Of a stretch of 64,000 nt of DNA, positions 39,701 to 52,334 are shown one piece after another; position 1 is the first letter of the stretch, and each line of letters starts with the position of its first letter. The notes beneath the pieces are model-generated. The model saw only the letters and a program-made list of their open reading frames with translations. It was not told where the DNA came from and did not search any database. Location of the stretch: the NCBI GenBank assembly GCA_949126835.1, contig OX421499.1, positions 8,883,026 through 8,947,025 of the forward strand, in the 5' to 3' direction. The position numbers and the translations under genes were made by a program. This stretch comes from Anisus vortex. Its lineage: Eukaryota > Mollusca > Gastropoda > Planorbidae.

Positions 39701-42700
39701 GATATTGTCTTTAACTCATCAATGAGTGATACGTTCGTTATGCTGGAAACTACCGCATACTTTGAGTCTTACCAGCATGTCCTGAAAGGACTTCAAGAAA
39801 TGGCCTCGCATCTCCCGCTTCAAGACTACATCATCAGATGCGAAAGAAAGATAAAGCCGCCAAAATATCTTCTGTTCGATGGCGAGGTGCCGATGTACAG
39901 GCTTGACTGCCTTACGTTTGCACGTCTACCCGTTCATGTTCCTCTTCTGACCACTGTTAAATGGCCACCAACACATGAGATGTGCCTGAACGAATCTCAG
40001 AGAGAGGCGGCCCAGATGGCTCTCACTAAAGAAATAGCATTGATTCAAGGTCCACCTGGAACAGGTAAAACATACGTGGGGCTTAAAGTTATGGAGGTTC
40101 TGCTGGAAAATAAATCAGTCAGACAAAAAGGTACCTTGATGACAAAGCTGGATCCAATTCTCATAGTATGCTATACCAATCATGCCCTGGACCAGTTTTT
40201 AGAAGGCGTGCTGAAGTTTTGTCCAAGTGGAATTATTCGCGTTGGTGGGAAAAGCAACTCAAAGCTGTTGGAAGAGTTCAATTTGAAAAATGTGAAACTG
40301 AAATTCAGGAGGGAGAAACTAAATGACAGGTCAGTTAGAGCTATGAAAGCTATCTGCATGCAAGAGTTAAACTCTTTTAAAAACAAAATATTTAACAATT
40401 TTGAAGAGATCAACAAATTGGATGTAGATATTGTGGATGAAACATTCTTGAAGCCCTACATCTCACAGAATCATTTTATCAGCCTATGTCGAAGTCATTA
40501 TGTATCCCAGAAGTCTTGCATGAGGCAGTGGCTTAATGTTTCTGACCAATCAGCAGAGAAGGCTGTTCCTATCATGATTAGAAATCATTTAACAAAATTA
40601 ATTCTAAAGTGGAAAACTGAACAGATGACAGTTCTCTCCAAAAGTATGGACATTTGCCAGAGAGCTAGTCTGTACATGTATTTCTTGACACTATTCAGAC
40701 AAGTTCTGTATGACGAAATGATTTACTTATCACAATTTTTTCCAGATTACTACATCCAGGGTAAAATAAAAAACTTAGAGGACATGTTCCATCTTTCTTT
40801 TACTTCCATACTCCCAGATCAGTTACTGCAGTGGGTCCTTTGTATGTATTACCCTATAGACGACTTTCTCAATTATTTGTCTTCTGACTTGCTGAAGGTC
40901 CAAGCGTCAGAATACAATGACCGGCTTATTGAATGCTGGCTCCTAGGACTCCACAATGGTCTGCAAACACAACTGGACGATGCTCAAGCTCTAGCTTCCA
41001 GGCTCTCCGGCGTTGCCGTGGATCAGTTTGATGATGTAGACGCATCTAAGGAAGCTCAAGATTCTCGTATTATTGATGATGGCGATGATGATGAAGATGA
41101 TGAAGATGATGACATAGCCGGTGCAGCAAAATCTGTGTCTAAGATGCAGTACGAAAAGAATAGCCTGGCATCAGTCATGCAGAGAATGGACATGCTTGGA
41201 ATCACAGAGGATGCTGTAGAATTGAGCCTAGAACAAGGCGCTGGACAGTGGACTACAGTCAACCATAGCAAGAAACTGTCAAGTTATAAAATTCGGCACA
41301 AACTTATATCTCTGCAGCCGATGACTGAAGAAGAGGCAGGCCAAGTTGCAGATGTTTGGGCTCTGGACCCCAAAAGAAGATTCTCTTTGTACAAATATTG
41401 GATTCAGAAATACCAGAAAGTGCTAAAAGTGGAAATGCAGGATTCTGTAATGCAATATACCACACTTTTTGAAAGGAAACGGGAACTAAACAACGAAGAG
41501 ACCCTTACGTTGTTGAAAATGGCTGAAGTAATTGGCATGACAACAACTGGAGCAGCCAAACACAGGGCTGTACTTCAAGCGCTTGGATGCAGGATCATTG
41601 TGGTGGAGGAAGCCGCTGAAGTCCTGGAGGCTCACATTGTTACCGCCTTGAACAAAAACTGCAACCACCTGATCTTGATTGGAGACCACCAGCAGCTCAG
41701 ACCAAACCCAACTGTCTATGAGTTGGCCAAAGAATATGGACTTGAGATATCTTTGTTTGAGAGGCTCATCAATAATAAAGTTCCCCATGTCTTACTGAAA
41801 GAGCAACACAGGATGCGACCTGAGATCTCTAAAATTATGCGACACATCTACGAAGATCTGGAAGACCATTTCTCAGTTAGGGCATATGAAAACATAGATG
41901 GAGTTTCAAAGAATATTTTCTTCATCAACCACAGTTCGTTGGAGTCCAGAGTGGAGGACACTAAAAGTAAATCCAATAAACATGAGGCCAAGTATGTCAC
42001 AGCCCTGTGCAAATACTTTATTCTCCTGGGCTATGAACCTTCACAAATCACTATTCTGGCAACATACACCGGGCAAGTTTTCGCCATCAAGAAAATCATG
42101 ACAGAAACAAAGTTAGGTTATCCAGTGAGGGTTACAGCTGTGGACAATTACCAAGGGGAAGAAAATGATATCATAATTCTATCCCTTGTGAGGAGCAACT
42201 TAGATAAGCAGGTGGGCTTTCTTAAAGTGGACAACAGAGTTTGTGTAGCACTATCTAGAGCTAAAAAGGGTCTCTTTGTCATAGGAAATTTCGATCTTCT
42301 GGCTACACAAAGTAGACTGTGGAAAAAGATTGTTGCAACTGCAAAAGAAGAAAACATTATTGGCAATGGACTTCCTGTATGTTGCACGAACCACCCAGAA
42401 TTTCAAGAAATTATTATAACTTCTGAAGACTTCAACAAGTGTCCCAATGGAGGCTGTGGCAAGCCTTGCAATTTCAGACTAATCTGTGGTCATGTTTGCC
42501 CTCGTACATGCCACGCAAATGACAAAGAGCACACAGACTTCAAATGCACCAAACAGTGCAACAAGGCATGCCCCGCTGGGCACATATGCAAGAAAAAATG
42601 CTACCAGGAATGTGGAGATTGTGTTGAACTGGTTTTAAAGACTATTTCAATATGCAATCACGAAGACAGAGTCCGTTGCTCTGTTTCAGTCGACGAAGCC

Positions 42701-45700
42701 ATATGCAAACAAATTTGCTTGAGCTTGCTTAGCTGTGGCCACAGTTGTCCTGGAGAATGTGGTCAGTGTAGAATCAATGAAATACATCATGACTGCACAG
42801 AATTAGTTCCTTTCGCCTGGCCCTGTGGACACCAATCAGTGATAGAATGCAGCCAAAAGAACTCAAGCAAACCTTGTCCTTGGAAATGTGGCGCCATCTT
42901 AGATTGTGGTCATATATGCAAAGGAACTTGTTCAGGTTGTCTTGAAGGATTAGTTCATTTAGCTTGTGAAGAAAAATGTGAAAAGCTGCTTCTATGTGGA
43001 CATAAATGCCAAGGCTACTGCGGTGACAAATGCCTACCTTGTACGATGAGATGTCCAGATAGATGTAGCCATGGATATTGCAGCAAAGGGAAATCTGTAC
43101 AACTTTGTGGTGAAGCCTGTGGTCCATGCACACAGCCCTGTGGATATTCTTGCATCCATAACAAATGCTCTAAAACCTGCTCTGAGTTTTGCGACTCGCT
43201 CCCATGTAGTAAAAGATGTAAAAAGAAGGTCCACAAGTGCTCTGACAAGAAAAATTGCAAAAGCAAACTTCACTTGTGTACTCACACTTGCTCGGGTCTG
43301 TGTGGAGAGAAATGTGTCTGCGCTGTCTGTGAAACTGTCTCTAGCACCACTGCCACTTTTGGTAAGGTCAAGGCTGATGATATCGAAAGTCAGCTGCATG
43401 AAATGAAACTAGATGGTGAAGAGGGCAATACGGCCACAAATGGAAGTGACATGAAACAATCAGAAACACCTTTAATGAAACTTAATTGTGGTCACATCTT
43501 CAAAGTAGATGAACTTGACAAGTACCTAGACACGTTTGACCCAGATGGCTGCCAGTATCTTCAATGTCCTCGGTGTAAGCAAATGATTACGGAGAGCATG
43601 CGCTATGAGCGTGTCATCAAAGAGAGACGAGCAAAGAGAGAAGTGGCGAAAGAAGTTTTGAGAAAAGAGACACGTGTTACAAAGGAAGAAAAGGAAAAAC
43701 TAATTTTATCTGAAAAGGAATTTGGTGACTCGCCATTTTTCAATGGGTTTAGGGGAAAAAATATTGAAGGCCCCATTAAAAGGCTGGAATTAGAAGCATT
43801 ATCCTTTCAATTTAAATGCGCCCATGCGTTGAATATGGTTAGTTTATTTGGAGCAACAGACAGCGAGCAATGGGAGAATAAGGTACATTTATTAAAGAAC
43901 GCTTTACTGAAGGTTAACAAAAGAGTGACAACCCAGCAGAAGAAAGAATTCACCAAAGAGTTACTGAGACTTGTGACCTTAGCACATCTACGACAGTGGG
44001 AAATCCTCGACCAACTCCCCGAGCAGCTGATATCTGTCAGGGAAACGTTAAATGGCAGGAATGTGGACAGGGAAGGCATTGTCAAGTGTTATGATACCAT
44101 CGTGTCCAGTTCATTTGGCATCATCACGGAAGCTATTCTTAGAAACGTTGACGGTACTGAATACAGGATGGCCAAAAACAAAATTGATAAAGCAAGGGAA
44201 GTTCTGCTTTCCAATGACAAGCAGGTAATTGTAGCTTACTGTTTAAAATTCTAGTGCAGTGTTTCCCCAAACATTTTGGTGAAAGGAACCCTAAAATTAA
44301 TGTTAATTAAACTAATATATCAGAGCTAATTATTTCGCAGAACTTTTATGGAATCGTAGGGTTTCTAAATCCATATTGTACTAGTAGGCATTTTTTTTTG
44401 TATTTTGAAATCCTGTTTAAAATTAATTGCCATGCCATAGCCTACTAGGTAGTCTTACATTGAAGTTTTTCTAAGTGAACTGTGTTGGCCAGATTTCCTT
44501 TGCACTTGCATTCAAACGATTTTAAATTAAAACAATAACAACGCATTTAACAAAACTAAAAAAAAAATATTAAAAACTCACCTTATTATATTTGAATGAT
44601 TAGTTCATGCAGCTGAGACTCAATTTTGATTCTCAATGGAAACTTTTTATTTTAATAAGCAATGCATAACATTAATTGTTTATGGAAATTAATCTTACAA
44701 GTTAATTTCATATCTAACAACATTGTCATTTAAAAAAAAAACGAAATATTAAATACTATGGTTAAAAATTCAATACAAATGAAGACATTTCTCAAGAAAT
44801 GAGCATTGTGAATAAAAGAAATGACATTATTGGCAACTATCATTTAAAAAAGCAAATTTTCTTTTGCAAGTCTCGTAGGTTTTGTGAAGCAGAATAAAAT
44901 GAAGTTCGTAGCTGTAATTTGTTACTCTGTTAGTTGTTGTTTATTTTGTTATCTCAGCTTACTATCGTCACATAATATTAATTTCAATCCCTGTCTCCCT
45001 TAGATGCTGTGTGATGTATTAAATCCACAACCTTCTAAGTTAAGTTTGAATGAGACACTTTTGAATCAGACACAAGAGCCAGAAGCTGATGAAGAAAGGT
45101 AATAATTGCAGTTGTTCTATATTTCACAATATATATAGGCCTATATATATATATATAGATATATATAAATAAACTTATATATAAATGCATTATATATACA
45201 TTATAACATATATCTTGCAAAAAACTCTGTTAAACTATATTAGTAGCAAGATCAAATTCACCTACACAATAATATTAAAATATATTACAGATTTTCTCTA
45301 TTCACTGACATTTTAGCAATTATTGCCAGATATTGCCAACAAGGGGGATTGTATATTAATTTCAAATGTTATTAATTTGCACATTTGAATTAAAGGAACT
45401 ATATGCTTTTAATTCCATCCTTTAAATTTTAATGAAGCTTTCCATATCTTTTCAACAATTAATGTTGGAAATACAACTTTTTTAAATGCCATTATAGTTG
45501 TTATATACTGATATACATGCATTGCATTAATAAGTTAATATCTTTTATATTTACAGATCAGGACCGACTGAAAGGTTTTCTAGCAAATTGTCTCATGAAC
45601 CTTTGCGACAAATTTCTGTACCATCCACCAAACGTGCCCATTTGCCCAGTCTCGCAGACTGGGGCAAAAAGCTCCAGACGACTCCAGGTTTGCACCCAAA

Positions 45701-45752
45701 TAGACCAGGGGGTGGTGCCTTTACACTGCCCACTAAAGGGGCAAATGCGTAG
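36774..45752 (+). CDS. ZNFX1-like helicase, paralog B (NFX1-type zinc finger-containing protein 1)
   Basis: Four coding exons join in frame: 36774-36901, 38557-44224, 45004-45098 and 45557-45752, giving 2028 codons plus stop. Intron phases match paralog A (phase 2 before the giant exon, phase 0 after it, where both next exons start ATGCTG). The N-terminus is Arg/Gly-rich. The helicase core is complete: Walker A GPPGTGKT (about residue 541), VVEEAAEVLEAH (about 1060), LIGDHQQLRP, EQHRMRPEIS, VDNYQGEENDIIILSLVRSN and VALSRAKKGLF. An acidic DGDDDEDDEDDD loop lies in the same place as in A. The Cys-rich NFX1-finger block, a CPRCK knuckle and a short tail ending ..PTKGANA follow. No RZ-type finger is seen. 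An acceptor-like CCCAG lies 5 bp before the ATG, so a further upstream exon may exist and the true start may be earlier. Role as for paralog A; divergence of the N- and C-terminal tails suggests different partners (inference). Confidence 0.9.
36983..37520. mobile_element. Possible hAT-like end with G-rich body in intron 1 of ZNFX1-B
   Basis: It begins CAGTGGCGTAGTTAGG, like the MITE at 48025, followed by G-rich runs and a (GT)n(G)n stretch near 37411-37434. No matching right end was found, so it may be truncated. Confidence 0.35.
37820..38390 (-). pseudogene. RTE-like LINE reverse-transcriptase fragment, antisense in intron 1 of ZNFX1-B
   Basis: Read on the minus strand, the fragment gives the C-terminal part of a LINE polyprotein: QLRWAGHVERI, a GGQKKRFKDTL segment, and a terminal C2H2-like CSHCGQDFRARNGLISLL. 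Stop codons and at least one frame break are present. It is related to the copy at 60600-61908 (GRKKRFKDSLKATLKAL). Both belong to the molluscan endonuclease-reverse transcriptase family often labelled craniofacial development protein 2-like, unrelated to the CFDP1 gene here. It is dead and 5' truncated. Confidence 0.85.
41537..41715 (+). other. Gene-conversion tract, copy in ZNFX1-B
   Basis: Identical over 179 bases to 14696-14874 in ZNFX1-A. The first mismatches on either side are at 41536 (C versus A) and 41716 (C versus T). Confidence 0.9.
44257..44440. mobile_element. Possible hAT-like 5' end in intron 2 of ZNFX1-B
   Basis: It starts CAGTGTTTCCCCAAACATTT and GGAACCCT, the style of a hAT terminus, immediately after the read-through stop of the giant exon. 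The right end was not found. Confidence 0.35.
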
Positions 45753-48016
45753 TTAGTATAAAGAGGACGTGTCATGTTTCTCAACACTAAGAGCACTCAA
45801 CAGATACAAGAAATTATAAATTTCACAAAGAGTGTAAGTGTAGGCCCCTAACAATGTATTTTGTGCTATTGATGATATTAATATTGCACATTAGCACATA
45901 CATTAGTTCTTTGTGTGTGTTTTTTCTATTCCTTTTCTAGATGTCCTTTTTTTTTAAACTGATTGCTTTTGAGTTCTAGTGTTAGATCAACACTGATGAT
46001 ACAAATATTCTAATCTTTATGCCTGACATACATTTAAAAAAATTCTGCAACAAATATTAGGCACAAAACGCAATTGAAAAGTTTTCAACAGTTTCTTTTG
46101 TAAAACTGCGATATTAAATAAATCAAATTGCCATATCAAAATGACATTCACCATAATTATATTGATTTGACTAATTATAACATGTCTTTTAAATTTTTAT
46201 ATTTATAATTTTCTTTGAAAGTTAAATTAAGAAGCAAAAATGATCATAAATCATAATGAATTAATGAGATGTAAAGTAATAATAATATCTTTTTTTAAAA
46301 ACTAACTTGGTTATACAATTTATTTTAATTATTCTAATAGGCCTACTGTAAAGTTTTCTATTGTGGTTATGTGTTCTTGTTTATCTACATAAGTAATTTG
46401 AAATATATTCTTTTCACCTTGCCAAATGTGATAAACTAAGGAAATGTGTATTATTACCTGTAAATGTATTCTTTTATGAAAGATACACTATCCTAATCAA
46501 ATATTTCTTAAAAGTTAATGCAAACGTTACATGTAAAAAAAAATAGAAAAGAAACATTCCAAGTATTAATATTTATTGATGTGTAATTGAATGTTAACAT
46601 TAATTTATATGTGTAGTGAATGCTTAACCATTTAAAACTTTAATGTAATAGAATGTTGCTATTTTTTTGCTTTGATCCTTACCTTATTTTTTTTTTATAG
46701 TTGATACTTTTTGGGTGAAACTGTTTTTCTACACTGGGATTGGCTTGTTTGCCACATTGTGACTGTTCTGTTTATATATAAGTCACTTTTTTATTTTAAC
46801 ATTTGCATATGTTCCTTTAAGACTTATTTACATAATGATTTATTCTGTTAATGTATTGTTTAGTATTGTTTCATTTTTTCATATTGTCAAATGTAATTGA
46901 CAAGTCTTAATGAGGCCCGACCTTTTGGGTCTAATGTATATATGAACTTCCGTTTTTTTCTGGCATATATTTATATACATGTTGAAATAATGCTTTTTTA
47001 GAAATATAGAAAGTTATGAAGTAACTGTTTTAACATTAAAAGTGTTAAGTTAAAATGTGTTACTCTATAACTAGCTTACTAAACTAAACTATATAGGTCA
47101 GGTGTCAATGCATGCATGTACTTCCGATTTACTTCCAGTTATATGAATTCCTTTAAAAATAAATTACATTCACGTCTGTTATGTTCAAAATCATTCTTTT
47201 TCTTTCGGCAAAACCTTTTTGGAAAGATTTTATCCTTTACATTTTTTCTTACTCGCAGAACAACTAGACTCAACGCGAAAAAGCTCTACAGTTACTTTCA
47301 AAAAGAACTCATTATTTCAATATTTACCTTAGATAACATGTTTTAGACCACTACTGTCTTACTTATTTGTTAGGTCAGTTATTGCTTCATTTATTTGATT
47401 TGTCCAATGTTTGTAAAGTTTTAAATCATCAATTAGTTTTACTCTTAGCCTAGAGATTATATCCGTGTTCTTAGTTGTATGTTAAATTCTATCGACCATT
47501 TAGGTTCACCATGCATGCATGCCTAATCGTCAGGACTTGTCAATGAAGACGAGTATAATAATTTATTATTACATTGAGATGAAACCAAGGCCTAGAGAAT
47601 TAATGTATTAATAATGTATTAATGTATTTTTTTTTTGCCTGACTTATCCAATTCTAAAAAAAAAAGAACAGGTCCATTACTGCGATCAAATGATGCTATC
47701 ATGATCTTGGCGGCTGTCCGCAAAATTCCAATCATTTTATTACTATGGAAACTATGAAGAGTTATGAATCATGTTTAAAATATTTGATTTCATCCTATAA
47801 TGAAATCCCAAATACTCAATTCTTACATGTGGCTTTCAGTTATTGTGTATTTTCTAATATTTAAACATGCATTATTTTATTTCATGTCTAAATATATTCT
47901 CCCAATAAGAAATGAGGGTACCTCTCAAAATCATTGTGACCTAAGAAATGGGACAACTTTTGAAGAATACTTAGTCACATAAGTGTGAGAAGACTCAATA
48001 TACTTGAGAAGACTCA
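45753..48016. other. AT-rich spacer downstream of ZNFX1-B
   Basis: 3' UTR and spacer. A 76-codon frame at 47116-47346 has no recognisable domain and no splice context. No gene is supported. Confidence 0.5.
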
Positions 48017-48024
48017 TTTTTAAA

Positions 48025-48153
48025 CAGTGGTGTAGCTAGGGGAGTGTCCGAATTTATTTTTTCTCATGTCATAATAATGTCGAATGTCAAAATGCAGGGG
48101 CTCCTAAAGAGGCCAAGCCCCCCCAGGCCCCCAAATCCCTAGCAACGGCACTG
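48025..48153. mobile_element. Tiny hAT-like MITE (129 bp)
   Basis: Ends CAGTGGTGTAGCTAGGG and CCCTAGCAACGGCACTG are imperfect inverted repeats. Flanks TTTTTAAA (48017-48024) and TTTTTAAG (48154-48161) are an 8-bp target duplication with one mismatch. Confidence 0.85.
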
Positions 48154-49269
48154 TTTTTAAGAAGACTCCCTTTTGAGAAAACTTTATTTTTGAGCAGATT
48201 CATTTTTTAGAATACTCATTTTTGTTTTGGTTTTAAGACTGTATATTCAGATAGACCCTATGTTTGAGCATATTTTTTCTATAGAATCTAAATTGAACAA
48301 CATATCCATAATTAAAAACAAAACATGTATGTACCTACTTTTTTTTTCATCATTCTAATTTAGAAAAAAGGGAATATTAATTTTTATTTGGGCGAACAAT
48401 CCCGCAACTAATTGTAAACAATTTTTACAGAGTTCAGATTACATCAATTTGTGGTGACTTATCTATGTATCTAATGCACGTAAATAGACCATCGAATATA
48501 AAGATTTAATTTACATCGGATCTAGGAATACATTCCGAATGCGAATTATATTTTTTTTTGGCTTAATTTTAGATATTTCCCAAAGTGTTGCCATAATATG
48601 GCAACATACCTTCAAAATCATTATATGATTTCAAAATTCTAATTTTTATTTTAAATTAAGGTAATTTAACTCCAATACAGAAGTTATATACATTCATATT
48701 TTTTTTTTCTATAATAAGCTAGGTACTTTGATAAAATTTTCAAAATGGTTTTAGAGCAATCAAACTTATCTAGTTAAATAGAGCTTGGTTCACAGATTAC
48801 AATGATACATCATTTAGGTCTCTATGTTAATTAGAAGCCAAGTTATGAATTTTTTAGTGCCGTAAATTTGTGCTTATTTAGCCTATATAAAATAGGGAAA
48901 AAAACTGTGACCGAGAAAGTGTACTTTATGACTTTAAAACTTAATAACTTACAAACCGCTAAAGATAAATGAATGAAATTTGGAACAGTGATAAAACTCT
49001 ATATTTCACATAATATAATGATGCAAACAGTGTGATGAACAGTGATTTACTCCTTATAGTTTGCATTAAATGGTCAAAATACCTCACCCAAAATCTTGCA
49101 TTCACACTTAGAAATAGAAAAACTCACTAACAAAAAAAGATCAAAACATCTGAAGTAAAATATTAAAAGTTTATTATGTATATATTATATATATAAATGT
49201 TTCATTGCATTTTTTTACCCTGGGGAAAAATTTGATATTCATAAATGAGTACGTGAAAAGAGTGCGGCA

Positions 49270-50110
49270 GACAGACAATTCGTTGAATTGGTACATTTAA
49301 ATTCTCATTTTTAAACAGATTAAGAAAACATCTTCAAATTTTAAACAGCAATGCATTAGTATATAAAAAAATATGTTATATCAACTAACCTATTAGCTCT
49401 AATAGATTATAAAAATACGGGCGGAAAAAAATAATTAAAAGTGCGGCTGCTGGAAAATTATTGAACTAAAACTAGACTCTAACTTTTAAACCGTTAACCA
49501 TCTTAAAATTTTCAACAACAGTGCAATAATAAATAAAATATGTTATTTTAACTAAATAATTAAATCTAATATTACAAAATGAAAAAAATAGTTTAAACAA
49601 AGTTTACAAAAAAATTAATTGCGTCTGCGGCTATTAAAACAAAAAAGCAAATCGAAAAGAACTTTTAAACCGACAGAGCTAATGTCTTGAAATTTTCAAC
49701 ACCAATGCATTAGTAAATAAGAATATGTTAAATCAACTAATCAAAATTTGTAATTGAAAACAATTGGTGGACATAAATTTACTAAATTATTAAAAGCGCG
49801 GCTGTAGGAAAATTAGTAAATTAAAATTACTCTTAAACCGACCAAGAAAAGATCTAAAAATTATCAATAGCAATGCAATAATAAATAAATAGACCTACAT
49901 TTTAAAAGAATGTAAATTTGCTAATTTGGAAAAAATAGTTTATAAAAATACCACAAAATTCAAGAGGTGCGGCAGATTTATAATAAAAGTGAATTAAAAT
50001 GCTCTCTTTTAAATTCATTAAATATCTGTGGATTTTTTTTTTACAGCAATGCACTAATGAATGAATATTCTTGACCATAATTAACATTTGATAAATTGAA
50101 AATTTTAGTT
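49270..50110. repeat. Degenerate tandem repeat, about 175 bp, roughly five units
   Basis: Each unit repeats an order of words: CTTTTAAACCGA.., ATCTTCAAATTTTCAACA.., GCAATGCATTAGTAAATAA, ATATGTTATATCAACTAA and then a GTGCGGCTG..AAAATTA block (near 49441, 49625, 49798 and 49966). Units differ substantially, so the array is old. Confidence 0.7.
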
Positions 50111-50252
50111 TGTGTGTTTTGACAGTATACCATTTTAAGGCAGGTAGGAAGTTAAGTTTAATTTCTACACGCTTTCGATAACATCCAGCTTGAACCGTTA
50201 CATCTGTTTCATCATTTCTCGTATACCAGACAAACCGTGTTTGGGTATGCAA

Positions 50253-51845
50253 TCTTGTTTAGACCCTTGTTTAAAGAGATGACAGGTTTATCCTGGTGGC
50301 TTGATTGGTATCCACTTGTTACAGGTTATCCAAGAAGAGCTTTAGGGCTGGCACAGGAATCTAAAGTACTGAAATATAACAAAAAGATTTAATATTTAAA
50401 TTTCATCTAGCACAAAATACAAATTACCAAGTCTAAATGTTTTTTTCTGGTCATATAAATATGTCCAGAAAAAAACACATTAAGACGAGGTAATAAATTA
50501 TAAAACAATGTCATAAAAATTTCATCCATGAACAAAGAAACTTACCAAACAACCCTATCAAATAGAAAAACAAGATCAACAATTAACCACCAGTAAATTA
50601 ATAAATCTAAGTTGTGTATAGATATTACAATTGAAATGCTGCTCAATGTAAAATAAAAATACCTACTTCTAAGTACCAGAAACTGTGTTAAGGATTACAG
50701 GCTGCCGCAGGTCTTGCAAATCTTTGAAACCGAGACTTCAACTTGTGTCTATTATATGGACATGGAAGAGAAAAAAAAATATTGATTATGCTACTGTCTT
50801 GTTCAAATTAAAAATTAATTTTTGTTATAAAATCATTGGATTAAAAGAATAGCTCTTACCTTAGTCTTAGGCTACAATCCCAGGAAAATTGAAACAGGTA
50901 GGGCTGGTAGTCTCCGAAGAGCAAAATGATTGACTGGACTTTATAGCAGCTGAAATAAAAATAATATTATTTTACTGAGTGATTATAAAAGTATGCATAA
51001 TGCTAATTATGAATTTTTGACTTCGTGTATGGGCCCTAAAAGGCATTAAGATAGCAAATACTTTGCAATTTTCGAGCTATATAATAAGGCGTTTTTCTAT
51101 GCCCTCAGTTCAAAATCAAAATTTAAGTTATAAGCAGATATAATAAAGAAAATATTCATATTTCTAATTGTCAAATTGGACATTAATACTAAATAAATCA
51201 TTTTCTTGAATGGATGGTGTTTTAATTTTGAGGATTACGAAGATTTTGGGGGGTTAAGTTTGAAACATTTGAATGGAATTGTTTATTTCATTATAAACCG
51301 TGTGTATCCGGTCAAGGTCGTTACTAAAAATAGACGACAAAATTTCCAACTTTCAAATTTGTTACTAAAAATAGATTTTAATTTTGAAACTTTAAATCAC
51401 TCTTACTAAGTTGAACGCCAGTCAATTTTGTTTAAAAGGACACAAGTTAATTCTAAAAACTATTCTAAATCAGAAGACACATTCATTTATTAGTAGGCAT
51501 TAAAATTTGACCACTAAAAAAGTAAAAAAAAGTAAATTGCTATATGTTCATTGTTAATTTTCGGGAGTTAATTTCTTAAACTGGGGGCCAACCAATTTTG
51601 CTAAAAATCGAGGATTTTATAGTTTTAATGATTATAAAAACAAATAAATAAGTGCCAAGTTGTAGGCGTGTTTAATTAAAAAGTTATAAATTAAGAAAAA
51701 ATGTGTAGACTTACCAATGTGTCCAAAAGAAAATGGCGGCGTTGATCGGCACAAAAAATTCATGTGGTAAAATTTAAAGTTTTCTTGAGCTCAAATATAT
51801 TTGAAAACAGGCTAAAATTGTGTACCAGGGCACACAAACTTACAA
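50253..51845 (-). ncRNA. Candidate spliced minus-strand transcript (lncRNA or micropeptide gene)
   Basis: On the minus strand a chain of exon-like blocks has canonical borders. Exon 1 ends at 51715 (ACATTG/gtaagt), exon 2 is 50949-50860 (tttcag/CTGC to CTAAG/gtaaga), exon 3 is 50748-50667 (aatag/ACAC to TAGAA/gtaggt) and exon 4 begins at 50368 (atttcag/TACTTT); its 3' end is unknown. A TATA-like TATTTAAAG (51871-51879, minus) lies upstream. Exons 1 and 2 join into a 43-codon frame starting MNFLCRSTPPFSFGHI and ending ..FPGIVA. Earlier ATGs occur and no known domain is seen. I infer a transcript from splice signals alone; coding status is open. Confidence 0.35.
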
Positions 51846-51879
51846 ATGACTGACCATGCTTCATGCAGGGCTTTAAATA

Positions 51880-52334
51880 GAGACTCCATTTTCCCCTGTT
51901 TCCGGACTAGTAAAAAATGATCGCCGGAAGTGGGGTTATCAAAGTACCTAAATAAGCTAAAATTGCGTTGTAGAAGTTAAAAAAATTTCAAGTACAATTT
52001 TGTGTAGGCCCTAATGTGTGTGTTTCTTAGTTTTAATGTGCAGTTAGAGATATCTGTCATCTTTTTATAAGTTAACAAAAATCATCTCTGTGTTGTACAC
52101 TTATCAATTCATAGAATAGCAGATGTAAAGATGCGTTTACTAATTAGTCAGGTAATTAATTAGTCCGCAATATTACTAATGTAACTCAATTAATAATTTA
52201 CCCATTTTGACATAACTTGACTTCTAGTCTGTTGGGAGAAGTGTTATTATGTTTCGAGACCCACTCAGCCCTCTCTTCTGCCGACTCAATGTGCTGGATA
52301 TTCGACCCGTACGTGCTCTAATTTTATACACTTA
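51880..52334. other. Spacer between the candidate transcript and the foldback element
   Basis: No exon, repeat family or protein was recognised in this stretch. Confidence 0.4.

Noticed and set aside
49902..50252. 116-codon minus-strand frame as a protein gene
   Set aside because: It overlaps the degenerate 175-bp tandem repeat, has no recognisable domain, and the first part lies in the presumed last exon of a candidate non-coding transcript.
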